Source: Candidatus Methanophagales archaeon (GTDB lineage: Archaea; Halobacteriota; Syntropharchaeia; Alkanophagales; Methanospirareceae). Taken from it: DNA of 64,000 nt. The stretch's first letter is position 1. Every line of letters begins with the position of its first letter. Location of the stretch: contig JANPRD010000007.1 in assembly GCA_024699715.1 (NCBI GenBank), forward strand, positions 1 through 64,000, written 5' to 3'. The position numbers were made by a program, and so were the translations under genes. Positions 8,169 to 16,791 of the stretch are shown here, in pieces. The notes under the pieces were generated by a model, which was given only the letters and a program-made list of their open reading frames with translations, was not told where the DNA came from and made no database searches.

Positions 8169-8894
8169 ATGAAGGGAGTGATTCCTGCTGCTGGGGAGGG
8201 GAAGAGAATGAAGCCATACACGAATGCTGTTCCGAAGGAGTTGTTGCTCGTTGGAGATAAGCCGATAATAGAGCATGTGATTGAAGGTTTGAAAATCGCA
8301 GGAATAAAGGATATTATAGTGGTCATAAGCAGAGGTAAGTATGCAATTATTGATTATTTAGGTTCTGGAAGTTCGCTTGGCGTTCAATTAACTTATGTGA
8401 TTCAGGAGAAAAGAGAGGGTCTCGCAAAGGCTGTTGAATGTGCTAAACATTTAATCAACGATACTTTTGTTGTCGTGAATGCAGATAACTTCTTCTATCC
8501 GAAAGATGCCATAAGAGATTTGATTTCATTCCACTTTGAGCAGGAAGCGGATGCAACAATAGCTGCGTTTGAGGCTGAAGATGTCACGAGACATGGAATT
8601 ATTGTGGCTGAAGGGAACAGGGTTATTGATATAGTGGAGAAGCCGAAGCCTGAAGAAGCCCCGAGCAAACTTGGAGATGCGGGAATACATGTTTTTGAGC
8701 CTGTTATATTTGATGCAATCTCAAGAATCAAGCCGAGCGTTGGAAACGAGTATCAGCTGACGGATGCGATTAAGATGCTTGTTGAGACGGGGAGAAAAGT
8801 TATTTTTAGGAAGATAGATTTTCATGTTGATGTTGGGACTGTAAGAGACTGGAGGAAGGTGAATGAGATAGTGAATCTTTCAAAACTTATTTAA
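8169..8894 (+). CDS. Sugar-1-phosphate nucleotidyltransferase (RmlA/GalU-like)
   Basis: A 241-residue NTP_transferase protein. It begins with MKGVIPAAGEGKRMKPYT, the glycine-rich nucleotide-binding signature, then PKELLLVGDKPIIEHVI. NADNFF near residue 105 supplies the metal-binding Asp, and EKPKPEEAPS the sugar-binding loop. It should activate a sugar-1-phosphate with dTTP, UTP or GTP; which one cannot be told. It opens the glycan island. Two ATGs lie just upstream in frame (8151, 8163), but family N-termini begin at MKGVIPAAG. Confidence 0.8.
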   Translation: MKGVIPAAGEGKRMKPYTNAVPKELLLVGDKPIIEHVIEGLKIAGIKDIIVVISRGKYAIIDYLGSGSSLGVQLTYVIQEKREGLAKAVECAKHLINDTFVVVNADNFFYPKDAIRDLISFHFEQEADATIAAFEAEDVTRHGIIVAEGNRVIDIVEKPKPEEAPSKLGDAGIHVFEPVIFDAISRIKPSVGNEYQLTDAIKMLVETGRKVIFRKIDFHVDVGTVRDWRKVNEIVNLSKLI

Positions 8895-8961
8895 AAATAC
8901 ACATAGGATAAGATAGAAATGAAAGTGCTTGTCATGGGCTTTATCTGGAAGGTGAAACGAA

Positions 8962-9447
8962 ATGTTTGAAGCACTATTTGAAATCCTGCCAAAGCAAATA
9001 AGGGGAAAAATGGAAAGGATATTTCATGGATATGATATTGACCCAACAGCAAGAATATCACCAGGCGTGAAGATAATATATAATGATAAAGGGAGAAAAA
9101 AATTAAAGATAGGTAAAAACGTATTTATCGGTGTTAATTGTGTCTTAGATATTACAAAAGGTATAGTTATAAAAGATGATGTTCAAATAGCACCAAACGC
9201 AATGATATTCACGCATGACAGTTCGAAAGATAGGAAAAATCCGATCGAAAGAGGAGTGATAATTGAAGAGGGGGCGTATATTGGAGCTGGAGCAATAATA
9301 TTGCACGGCGTGCGGGTAGGTAAAAATGCAATTGTTGGCGCTGGTGCGGTTGTTACAAGGGATGTTGATGATAATGCAATTGTAGGTGGTGTGCCTGCAA
9401 AAGTTATATCAAAGCGTTTGAACGAAAACTGGGAGGCGAAACGTTAA
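8962..9447 (+). CDS. Left-handed beta-helix acyltransferase (serine/maltose acetyltransferase-like)
   Basis: A 161-residue hexapeptide-repeat transferase. Repeats such as IGKNVFIGVNCVL, IKDDVQIAPNAMI and IGAGAIILHGVRVGKNAIVGAGAVVTRDV form the left-handed beta helix, and HDSS near residue 77 fits the catalytic histidine loop. It ends with the usual GGVPAKVI. Such enzymes acetylate sugars of surface polysaccharides, in line with its neighbours. The aaggtgaaac before the ATG supports the start. The next gene begins two bases after its stop. Confidence 0.85.
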   Translation: MFEALFEILPKQIRGKMERIFHGYDIDPTARISPGVKIIYNDKGRKKLKIGKNVFIGVNCVLDITKGIVIKDDVQIAPNAMIFTHDSSKDRKNPIERGVIIEEGAYIGAGAIILHGVRVGKNAIVGAGAVVTRDVDDNAIVGGVPAKVISKRLNENWEAKR

Positions 9448-9448
9448 A

Positions 9449-10810
9449 ATGTTCCATAGTACTTTATTCAAACTCGGATTTACTTGTAAATACAAACATT
9501 TTATGCGACTTTATAATGAAGCTAAAAAAGCACAATACATGCCTTATGATGTTTTAAAGCAAAATCAAGAGAAAAAATTACGGAAGTTAATCCTTTTCGC
9601 ATATCATAATGTGCCCTATTATCATAAATTGTTCAAAAAATTGAATTTAAAACCAGGGGACATTCGAACAATTGAGGATTTGCAGAAATTACCTATTTTG
9701 ACTAAGGAGATCATAAAAAAGAACCAAAAGGATTTCATCCCTAATAATTTGAGCAAACAAAAATATATTAACGCTTCGACAGGTGGGTCTACAGGGCAAC
9801 CATTACAATATAGAATATCAATTGAAGACGCCCTCTTAGACGTTGTTTTATTTTATGTGAATTGTGAACAAGCGGGATACAGGTTAGGGGATAAGATGGC
9901 GGTATTTGCTGGCTCACAACTTGTGCCTTCAACGAAATCCAGCTTAGTTAAGAAGATTAAAGGTTGGATAATCAATACGAAATATTTTTCGTCATTTGAT
10001 ATGTCCGACAGATATCTGGATAAGGTTGTGGAGGATTTAAACAGATTTAAACCCCGTTTTCTGAGAGGATATGCGTCGTCAGTGTTCCTGCTCGCTAAGC
10101 ACATTGCAGATAAGAATTTAGAATTGAAATTTGAAGTAAAAGGTGTGTTCACTTCTTCTGAAGTTTTATTCGATTACCAAAGAGCATTAATAGAGGAGGT
10201 TTTTAACTGTAAGGTTTTTGACCAATACAGTCAAAATGATGGTGGTGCTAGTATGTTTGAATGTGAAAAGCACAATGGATTGCATATTGATATGTTCCGT
10301 TCAATTGTGGAGGTGGTTGATGAAGAAGGAAAACAACTTGATAGGGGTACTGGGCATATTTTAGCGACAAGTTTACACAACTATGCAATGCCTTTTATTC
10401 GATATGATACTGGGGATATGGGCATTTTGTCGGATAAAAAATGCGATTGTGGCAGAGAGATGCCATTAATGGAGAAGATTATAGGTCGTGTGAGTGATTT
10501 TATTTACGCACCCAATGGTAATAGAATTCACGGTGAATTTTTTTCGCATATATTTCGCTCTTTGGATGGGGGATACATGAGATTTAGCTGGGTGAAAGAA
10601 TTTCAAATAGTTCAGAGAAAAATAAATGAACTAACGATAAAAATTGTTCCAGATGATGCAAGAAACATCAATGATTCTGATTTAAACAAATTGAAGGAGA
10701 TAATTTTAAATAGGACTGGAGAAATGGATATAACTATAGAGATAGTTGATAAAATAGAAAGAACAAAAGCGGGTAAATGGAAATTTATAATTAATGAGGT
10801 GAAAAGCTAA
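9449..10810 (+). CDS. CapK/phenylacetate-CoA-ligase-like adenylate-forming enzyme
   Basis: A 453-residue member of the adenylate-forming superfamily closest to CapK and PaaK proteins. It has the P-loop-like STGGSTGQPL near residue 111, the RGYASSVF region near 207, and RYDTGD near 310. A C-terminal domain includes CDCGREMPLMEKIIGRVSDFI. CapK-like genes are common in capsule and exopolysaccharide clusters, where their acyl substrate is mostly unknown. The gene is A/T-rich, tightly linked on both sides (next start overlaps its stop), and belongs to the same transcription unit as the glycosyltransferase after it. Confidence 0.85.
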   Translation: MFHSTLFKLGFTCKYKHFMRLYNEAKKAQYMPYDVLKQNQEKKLRKLILFAYHNVPYYHKLFKKLNLKPGDIRTIEDLQKLPILTKEIIKKNQKDFIPNNLSKQKYINASTGGSTGQPLQYRISIEDALLDVVLFYVNCEQAGYRLGDKMAVFAGSQLVPSTKSSLVKKIKGWIINTKYFSSFDMSDRYLDKVVEDLNRFKPRFLRGYASSVFLLAKHIADKNLELKFEVKGVFTSSEVLFDYQRALIEEVFNCKVFDQYSQNDGGASMFECEKHNGLHIDMFRSIVEVVDEEGKQLDRGTGHILATSLHNYAMPFIRYDTGDMGILSDKKCDCGREMPLMEKIIGRVSDFIYAPNGNRIHGEFFSHIFRSLDGGYMRFSWVKEFQIVQRKINELTIKIVPDDARNINDSDLNKLKEIILNRTGEMDITIEIVDKIERTKAGKWKFIINEVKS

Positions 10811-11931
10811 TGTATCGGCTCAGAAAAGGAATGAGTAGGAAGATAAATAAAACGGAACCGAAAAAGTTTAGGATTCTGTTCCTTTACGATCTCCCCTCTC
10901 CATGGGTGGTGAGAGATTTTGAAATGCTTCAAAGACATTTTGAAGTGATTCCTTTACAAAATATGCCGAGATATCATGCTCGGGAGAGTAGATGGAAAAT
11001 TATTAGAATATTAGATTTTTGCTTTGCAGCATTGTTTCATGTGTTGAAAATACTGAAAAACGTATTGACTACAGATTTGGTGTATGGTTTTTTTGCAAAC
11101 GAGTGCACTGCAATTGCAATTTTTTTCTCCAAAATATTTAGAAAAAAGTCAGTAGTTGTCACAGGTTGTAGAGTCGTGCTTACAGAACCACCAGATGTTA
11201 TCAAACAAATGGGAATTTCTTTACCTTTAAGGTATATACTTGGTGCTAGATTTAGTGCGAAGTTTGCTGATCTTCTTCTTGCAATGTCAAAGTATGGAGA
11301 AAAAGGTGTTTTAGAGCGAGTAAAACCGAAAAGGATTATACAAGTTAACCTCGGCTGCGATGTTAATAAATTTAAGCCAAATGGGCCGAAAGAAAACATA
11401 GTGATAACTGTTGGTTACGTTAATAGAGTAAATGTGATAAGAAAGGGATTTAAAACATTTGTTGAGAGTGCAAAGTATTTGCCTAATGTAAAATTTTATC
11501 TTATCGGAAAACATGAAGATGACTCTATAAATGACCTTAAAGCTATAGCAACACCAAATGTAGTGTTTACTGGCTATTTACCAGATGATGAATTACTGTT
11601 GATGTATCAGAGAGCGAAGGTATTTTGCCTCCTCTCTCTCCAAGAAGGTGAAGCTGGTGGAGGTGTTTTGGGCGAAGCAATGGCATGCGAATGTATTCCA
11701 GTACTATCCAATAGAGCTCCTCCCTTGCGGGAAACTGCTGGTGATCTTGGATTTTATGTTCCTTATGGTGATGCAAAAGCTACCGCGGAGGCTATAAAGA
11801 AAGCATTGAATGCTGACCCCAAAATAGGTAAAATGTGCAGAGAGAGGGTCTCAAAACTCCACTCAATGAAGAAAAGGGAGGAAATAGTAGTTAGGGAAAT
11901 CAAAAGATTGCTTAAAAATGAGGTGATATGA
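10810..11931 (+). CDS. Glycosyltransferase, GT4 family
   Basis: A 373-residue GT-B glycosyltransferase. The C-terminal nucleotide-sugar domain has VGYVNRVNVIRKGFKTFVES, GYLPDDELLLMYQRAKVFCL and the GT4 EAGGGVLGEAMACECIPVLS motif with EX7E spacing. The N-terminal acceptor domain has a hydrophobic stretch (ILDFCFAALFHVLKIL) that may sit against the membrane. It starts in a TAATG overlap with the previous gene and is followed directly by gmd. The donor is likely a nucleotide sugar made in this island. Confidence 0.85.
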   Translation: MYRLRKGMSRKINKTEPKKFRILFLYDLPSPWVVRDFEMLQRHFEVIPLQNMPRYHARESRWKIIRILDFCFAALFHVLKILKNVLTTDLVYGFFANECTAIAIFFSKIFRKKSVVVTGCRVVLTEPPDVIKQMGISLPLRYILGARFSAKFADLLLAMSKYGEKGVLERVKPKRIIQVNLGCDVNKFKPNGPKENIVITVGYVNRVNVIRKGFKTFVESAKYLPNVKFYLIGKHEDDSINDLKAIATPNVVFTGYLPDDELLLMYQRAKVFCLLSLQEGEAGGGVLGEAMACECIPVLSNRAPPLRETAGDLGFYVPYGDAKATAEAIKKALNADPKIGKMCRERVSKLHSMKKREEIVVREIKRLLKNEVI

Positions 11932-12981
11932 ATGAAGAAGAGAGCACTGATAACGGGTATAACAGGACAGGATGGTGCATATTTAGCCAAATTTCTGCTT
12001 GAGAAGGGATACGAAGTTTATGGGACATATAGAAGACTATCGTCACCAAACTTCTGGCGTTTGCAATATTTGGATATCTTTGAGAAGGTGAACCTGATAC
12101 CCGCAGATTTAGTTGATACAGGGTCAATAGTGGAAGCAGTAAAAATCTCCGAACCTGATGAAATCTATCATTTAGCAGCGCAGAGTTTTGTAGGTGCATC
12201 TTTTGAACAGCCTATTGGAACTGGAGAGGTGACTGGGTTGGGTGTGACGAGAGTTTTAGAGGCCATTAGACAAATCGATCCCGGAATAAAATTTTACCAA
12301 GCTTCAACAAGCGAATTATACGGAAGAGGTCATTCTTCAAGTTTAAATGAAAATTCCCCCTTTCGGCCCGCAAGCCCTTATGCAGCAGCGAAGTTATATG
12401 GATATTGGTTGACAAGACAATATAGAGAAGCCTACGGGATTTTCGCTTGCAACGGAATTCTCTTTAACCACGAATCACCGCTAAGAGGCTTAGAGTTTGT
12501 TACAAGGAAAATATCTAACGCAGTAGCAAAAATAGCTTTAGGTATAGAAAAAGAATTAAGACTTGGCAATTTAGAAGCGAAGAGAGATTGGGGTTATGCT
12601 CCCGATTACGTTGAATCTATGTGGTTAATGCTGCAGCAAAAAGAGCCAGATGATTACGTAATAGGAACAAATGAATCTCATTCTGTGAAAGAATTTGCAG
12701 AAAGGGCGTTTGATATCGTAGGCTTAGATTGGCAGGAATACGTCAAAGTAGATAAAAGATTTTTAAGACCTCTAGATGTTAATTTCTTACAAGGTGATTA
12801 TTCAAAGGCAAAGGCAAAGCTCGGATGGAAACCAAAGGTGAAATTTGATAAGCTTGTGAAGATAATGGTAAATGAGGATTTGAATAGATGGGAGAGGTGG
12901 CTGAACGGTGAGAGATTTCCATGGGATGCTCCAAATTATCCTTCTGAGGCAAAAATAATAACAAGGGTGTTGAGAGTATGA
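11932..12981 (+). CDS. gmd: GDP-mannose 4,6-dehydratase
   Basis: A 349-residue extended short-chain dehydrogenase that converts GDP-mannose to GDP-4-dehydro-6-deoxy-mannose. The NADP-binding GITGQDGAYLA is at residues 8-18, the TSELYG substrate motif near 126, the catalytic YxxxK in SPYAAAKLYGYW near 148-159, then FNHESPLRG and RDWGYAPDYVE, both diagnostic for GMD. The following aminotransferase overlaps its stop by four bases, which points to GDP-perosamine as the product of the pair. A ggtgat precedes the ATG. Confidence 0.93.
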   Translation: MKKRALITGITGQDGAYLAKFLLEKGYEVYGTYRRLSSPNFWRLQYLDIFEKVNLIPADLVDTGSIVEAVKISEPDEIYHLAAQSFVGASFEQPIGTGEVTGLGVTRVLEAIRQIDPGIKFYQASTSELYGRGHSSSLNENSPFRPASPYAAAKLYGYWLTRQYREAYGIFACNGILFNHESPLRGLEFVTRKISNAVAKIALGIEKELRLGNLEAKRDWGYAPDYVESMWLMLQQKEPDDYVIGTNESHSVKEFAERAFDIVGLDWQEYVKVDKRFLRPLDVNFLQGDYSKAKAKLGWKPKVKFDKLVKIMVNEDLNRWERWLNGERFPWDAPNYPSEAKIITRVLRV

Positions 12982-14096
12982 TTCCTGTAGCCGAACCTTG
13001 TTTAGGAAAAGAAGAATTGAAAAATGTTATAGAAGCTGTTAAAAGTGGTTGGATCTCATCAAAAGGAAAATTTATTGAGGAATTTGAGGAAAAATTTGCG
13101 AGATATTGTGGCAGAAAATATGGTGTAGCGACCTCTAATGGAACTGTCGCCTTACATTTGGCATTAAAGGCATTAGGAATTGGAAAAGGAGATGAGGTTA
13201 TAGTTCCAACACTTACTTTCGTTGCAACCGCTAATGCTGTAACTTATTGTAATGCAAAACCTGTTTTCGTTGATTCTCATCCTGAATACTGGTGCATTAA
13301 TCCAGATAAAATCGAGGAGAAAATTACACCAAGAACTAAAGCAATTATTCCTGTTCATTTGTATGGTCATCCCTGTGATATGGATCTGATAATGAAGATT
13401 GCTGAAGATCATAATTTATATGTCATCGAGGATGCAGCGGAAGCTCACGGAGCAGAATACAAAGGCGAAAAAGTTGGCTCGTTTGGAGACATAAGTTGCT
13501 TCTCTTTCTACGGAAATAAAATAATTACAACTGGAGAAGGGGGGATGTGCTTAACCAATAATGAGGAATTAGCAGAGAAGATGAGAATTCTAAGAGACCA
13601 TGGTATGAACCCTACCAGGAGGTATTGGCATGATATAATTGGATTCAATTATAGAATGACGAACATGCAGGCAGCGGTTGGCATAGCTCAACTAAAGAAA
13701 CTGGATGAGTTCGTTGAAAAAAAGCGAACGATTGCTAAGTTGTATAAAGAAGCTTTGAGCGAATTGGAGAAAAAAAGATTAATAAAATTGCATAAGGAAA
13801 TGTCTTGGGCGAAGTGTGTTTACTGGATGTATTGTATCTTGATCAATAACAAGGCGAAGATTTCAAGGGATGATCTAATTAAACAGTTGGAGGAAAAAGG
13901 AATAGAAACGAGACCGTTTTTTTATCCTATGCATGTTCTACCACCCTATAAAAATAGCGAAGAACTTCCTGTTGCAGAGGAAATAGCGAAAAAAGGGGTC
14001 AATTTGCCTTCTGCGGTGGGTTTAACAAAGAGGGATGTACAAATAATTTCTGAAGCGATAACTGGTATTTTGATGGAAAATTATGGAGGTGACTGA
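12978..14096 (+). CDS. per: DegT/DnrJ aminotransferase, probable GDP-perosamine synthase
   Basis: A 372-residue PLP-dependent sugar aminotransferase. The PLP lysine lies in FSFYGNKIITTGEGGM near residue 182, with EDAAEAHGAEYKG upstream, both close to PerA/RfbE perosamine synthases. Since gmd lies just before it with a 4-bp ATGA overlap, the likely reaction is transamination of GDP-4-dehydro-6-deoxy-mannose to GDP-perosamine. An N-acyl or N-formyl transferase for this sugar is not obvious, though the hexapeptide acetyltransferase at 8962 could serve. Family certain, substrate inferred from context. Confidence 0.82.
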   Translation: MIPVAEPCLGKEELKNVIEAVKSGWISSKGKFIEEFEEKFARYCGRKYGVATSNGTVALHLALKALGIGKGDEVIVPTLTFVATANAVTYCNAKPVFVDSHPEYWCINPDKIEEKITPRTKAIIPVHLYGHPCDMDLIMKIAEDHNLYVIEDAAEAHGAEYKGEKVGSFGDISCFSFYGNKIITTGEGGMCLTNNEELAEKMRILRDHGMNPTRRYWHDIIGFNYRMTNMQAAVGIAQLKKLDEFVEKKRTIAKLYKEALSELEKKRLIKLHKEMSWAKCVYWMYCILINNKAKISRDDLIKQLEEKGIETRPFFYPMHVLPPYKNSEELPVAEEIAKKGVNLPSAVGLTKRDVQIISEAITGILMENYGGD

Positions 14097-14102
14097 GAGA
14101 AT

Positions 14103-14792
14103 ATGAGGAAAGAAAATAGATTAAAGACCTTAGAAAGTTATTATCCTTCAACTAGTCATAAAGATTTAAGAGACATTCCAAAAAATATGAACATAGATTT
14201 TGGTTTTTACTTCAGGGAATTTTTAGATAGGAATGATTATAAGATGCTTGAAATCGGCTGTGCAACAGGTAATTTTTTAGCTAACGATCCAGAGAATATT
14301 ATAGGAATCGATATAAATAAAAACTTGCTAAAAATTGCAAGAAAGCGTGGTTTTAATGTTCTACTTGTAGATGTAGAAAATGGTTTATGTTTTAAAGATA
14401 GCAGTTTTGATGCAATTCATGCATCTCATATTATAGAACATCTGAGTGATCCTATTTATTTCATGAAAGAGTGCTTCAGAATTCTGAAAGAAGGAGGGAA
14501 GTTAGTAGTCATAACTGAAGATTTCTCTAAAGCGTATAAGATATTTTATGACGACCCCACACATATTTCCCCTTTAACGAGGAAAAGTTTAAAGATATGT
14601 GCAATAGAAGCCGGTTTTAAAGTTAAAGATATCAAAGTAGAACGTCAATGTGTTCCAACCGGAATAGGATTGCTGGTAAGAAAAGGGTATCTTTCGATGA
14701 GTAAAGCTCTATTCATATCTAAATGTTTATATAAAGTTGGCATTTATAAGCATAAGCAAGGAACACTTGTATTGGAAGCCAGGAAAGGGTAA
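14103..14792 (+). CDS. SAM-dependent methyltransferase (class I)
   Basis: A 229-residue methyltransferase of the type 11 group. Motif I is MLEIGCATGNFL near residue 44, followed by IIGIDINKNLLKIA, and FDAIHASHIIEHLSDP near 100 is the classic HxxEHL post-motif. The C-terminus resembles those of methyltransferases from glycan clusters (THISPLTRKSLKICAIEAGF). ggaggtga lies upstream of the ATG. It probably methylates a sugar or lipid-linked glycan; the substrate is unknown. A broken glycosyltransferase follows. Confidence 0.85.
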   Translation: MRKENRLKTLESYYPSTSHKDLRDIPKNMNIDFGFYFREFLDRNDYKMLEIGCATGNFLANDPENIIGIDINKNLLKIARKRGFNVLLVDVENGLCFKDSSFDAIHASHIIEHLSDPIYFMKECFRILKEGGKLVVITEDFSKAYKIFYDDPTHISPLTRKSLKICAIEAGFKVKDIKVERQCVPTGIGLLVRKGYLSMSKALFISKCLYKVGIYKHKQGTLVLEARKG

Positions 14793-14793
14793 A

Positions 14794-15016
14794 ATGAAAA
14801 CGGGAATCGTAGCTTATGACACGACAAGCAGTGGCAGAAGTTGTTGATTGTGACGGAATACTCGTAGAACTTAGAAATCCGGACCAGTTAGCGGAGGCGA
14901 TGCTGAAATTATTAAATGATAAAAATTTGCGACAAGAGTTAAGCAAAAAAGCATTAGAACAGGCGAAGAAAATCTATAGGAAGGTAATGCAAAATGAAAA
15001 TTTACTTCATATCTAA
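14794..15016 (+). pseudogene. Glycosyltransferase remnant with internal deletion
   Basis: An ATG at 14794 starts MKTGIVAYDT, a plausible glycosyltransferase N-terminus, but the frame stops after 17 codons. From 14816 another frame codes AVAEVVDCDGILVELRNPDQ and LAEAMLKLLNDKNLRQELSK, which is the normal end of a GT4 protein (PE.V.DG..G.LV...DP..LAEA). Some 300 codons in between are missing. The simplest reading is a GT4 gene that lost its middle by deletion. Its end overlaps the start of the next, intact glycosyltransferase. Confidence 0.6.
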
Positions 15017-16124
15017 AGATGTTAAAAATCTTGCAAATAAGGCGAGTGGAGGTGGAAAGAGTTCCGAAACTCTTTTGAAGTATTTAACAGAATTAGGGAA
15101 TGATGTGAAAATATTTAATAGTGCATCTGAATTGAAATCAGACATAAAATCGGAAAAACCTGACATAGTGCTGCATCAAAATATTCAAGAAATGGTGCGA
15201 ACGCAGCGTATTTGTGAAAAAAACGATGTTCCATTAGTTGTCACAGTTAATAGTTTCATCTCTTGTTGCACTTCAATGCATATAATAAATCGGACAAAAT
15301 ACGGAGAACCGTGTTATAAATGCAGTTTTCTTAAATGTTTTAAATGTATGTTCTCAGGTATAAAATATGCATATCCATCAATACATCTGCGAATAATGGA
15401 TACACTTTTAACTCCTGCATATTATACAATCAGGGGATTACGAATTAGAGCGTTGAACAAAGCGGACAAAGTAATCTGTATCTCGCCAACAATGAAAAAG
15501 ATGATAGGGTTAGCGGGAGTAGATACTCAAAAAATAGAAGTGATTCCGCAGCCAGTAGATCCATACTTTCTAAATCCACCTGAATCAAATATATTTGAAG
15601 GACTTGATATTGCTTTTATTTCAAGCACGCACTGGTTTAAAGGCGCACACTTGGCAGCAGAAGCTATTTCAAAATTAAATAATATTAGACTTGTAATTGC
15701 GGGTGGAGATACAAAAACAGGAAATTATATTAAACAGATATTAGCAGATAGAGCAATATTTGTTGGCATGCTTTCCAAAGAGGAAATGAAAAAATATTAC
15801 TATTCCGCTCATGTAGTTTTATTTCCAAGCATTTGGTTTGAAGCATTTGGCAGAACGTGGGCAGAAGCATGCATGTGTGGCACACCAGTCGTTGCTTTTA
15901 AGGGCAGAGGGGGAGCTTCGGACTACTTAAAACATGAAGAAACAGCCCTGCTTTCAGATTACGATGTTGATGAATATGCAAAACATATAAAAAGACTATT
16001 TGAAGATGAAGCATTGTATAGGAAAATAAGCAGGAATGCGAGGGAATATGCGAAGAAAAACTTTTCGGCGGATGTCATTGCTAAAAAGTATGAAAAGGTA
16101 TTTGAGGAGGTCTTAGAAAAATGA
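14994..16124 (+). CDS. Glycosyltransferase, GT4 family
   Basis: A 376-residue GT-B enzyme. The N-terminal half has a cysteine-rich stretch (SCCTSMH, CYKCSFLKCFKCMF) near residues 88-122, typical of a set of archaeal and bacterial GT4 proteins that may bind a metal. The C-terminal half has VIPQPVDPYF, FISSTHWFKGAHLAAEAI and the donor-binding FEAFGRTWAEACMCGTPVVA. It overlaps the remnant before it and, by the stop/start ATGA, the methyltransferase after it. Confidence 0.85.
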   Translation: MKIYFISKDVKNLANKASGGGKSSETLLKYLTELGNDVKIFNSASELKSDIKSEKPDIVLHQNIQEMVRTQRICEKNDVPLVVTVNSFISCCTSMHIINRTKYGEPCYKCSFLKCFKCMFSGIKYAYPSIHLRIMDTLLTPAYYTIRGLRIRALNKADKVICISPTMKKMIGLAGVDTQKIEVIPQPVDPYFLNPPESNIFEGLDIAFISSTHWFKGAHLAAEAISKLNNIRLVIAGGDTKTGNYIKQILADRAIFVGMLSKEEMKKYYYSAHVVLFPSIWFEAFGRTWAEACMCGTPVVAFKGRGGASDYLKHEETALLSDYDVDEYAKHIKRLFEDEALYRKISRNAREYAKKNFSADVIAKKYEKVFEEVLEK

Positions 16125-16732
16125 AAATATCACATTTTGAAATAACAAACAAAGGCACTAACATTAAATTAAATAAATGGGAAAAAGATAAATTCAAAAT
16201 TTGTTTGAAGTACATCAAAAATGGTATGTCAATATTGGATATAGGTTGTTCTACTTGTTCATTCTTTGATTTTCTTCGGGAAAACAAAATAAATGCCAAT
16301 ATGATTGGATTTGATATAGATAAAAAGGCGTTAGAAATAGCAAAAACTAAAGATTACAATGTTTATGATTCGCTTGAGAAAATTAAGGGGTATTTTGATA
16401 TTATTACGATGTGGGAAGTTATAGAACATCTACAATTAGAAGAATTCCTGGATTACTTGGATTATGTAAAAAGACATCTAAAGATTGATGGGAAATTAAT
16501 AATTTCCACTCCAAATATTCTTAATCCATTTTATCCTTTCTGGGCAGAGCCTACTCATATCAGACCTTACTCTTTAAAAAGTTTAAGTAGGGTTTTGGAG
16601 TCACAAGGATTTAGAATCGTATACAGAAAAGAAACTCATCCTTTAAAACATCCTATTAAAATCTTGTTTTGTTTACTCACCTCTCAAAGTTTCTATTCAA
16701 AATTAATTGTTGTCGCTGAGCTACAAAAATGA
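16121..16732 (+). CDS. SAM-dependent methyltransferase (class I)
   Basis: A 203-residue methyltransferase with motif I as ILDIGCSTCSFFDFL near residue 40 (Ser/Cys in place of two of the usual glycines), MIGFDIDKKALEIA, and DIITMWEVIEHL near residue 96. The C-terminal LKSLSRVLESQGF matches the other methyltransferase of the cluster. It ends the plus-strand run begun at 8169, and the flippase gene converges on it. Likely target is a glycan. Confidence 0.82.
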   Translation: MKISHFEITNKGTNIKLNKWEKDKFKICLKYIKNGMSILDIGCSTCSFFDFLRENKINANMIGFDIDKKALEIAKTKDYNVYDSLEKIKGYFDIITMWEVIEHLQLEEFLDYLDYVKRHLKIDGKLIISTPNILNPFYPFWAEPTHIRPYSLKSLSRVLESQGFRIVYRKETHPLKHPIKILFCLLTSQSFYSKLIVVAELQK

Positions 16733-16791
16733 TTATGCTTACTATATTAACTTTTTGCTTAGCAGTCTATAAAACTTATTCCTTTATCTCG

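Noticed and set aside
8919-8969. Short peptide MKVLVMGFIWKVKRNV before the acyltransferase
   Set aside because: Only 16 codons, and the real ribosome site lies inside it.
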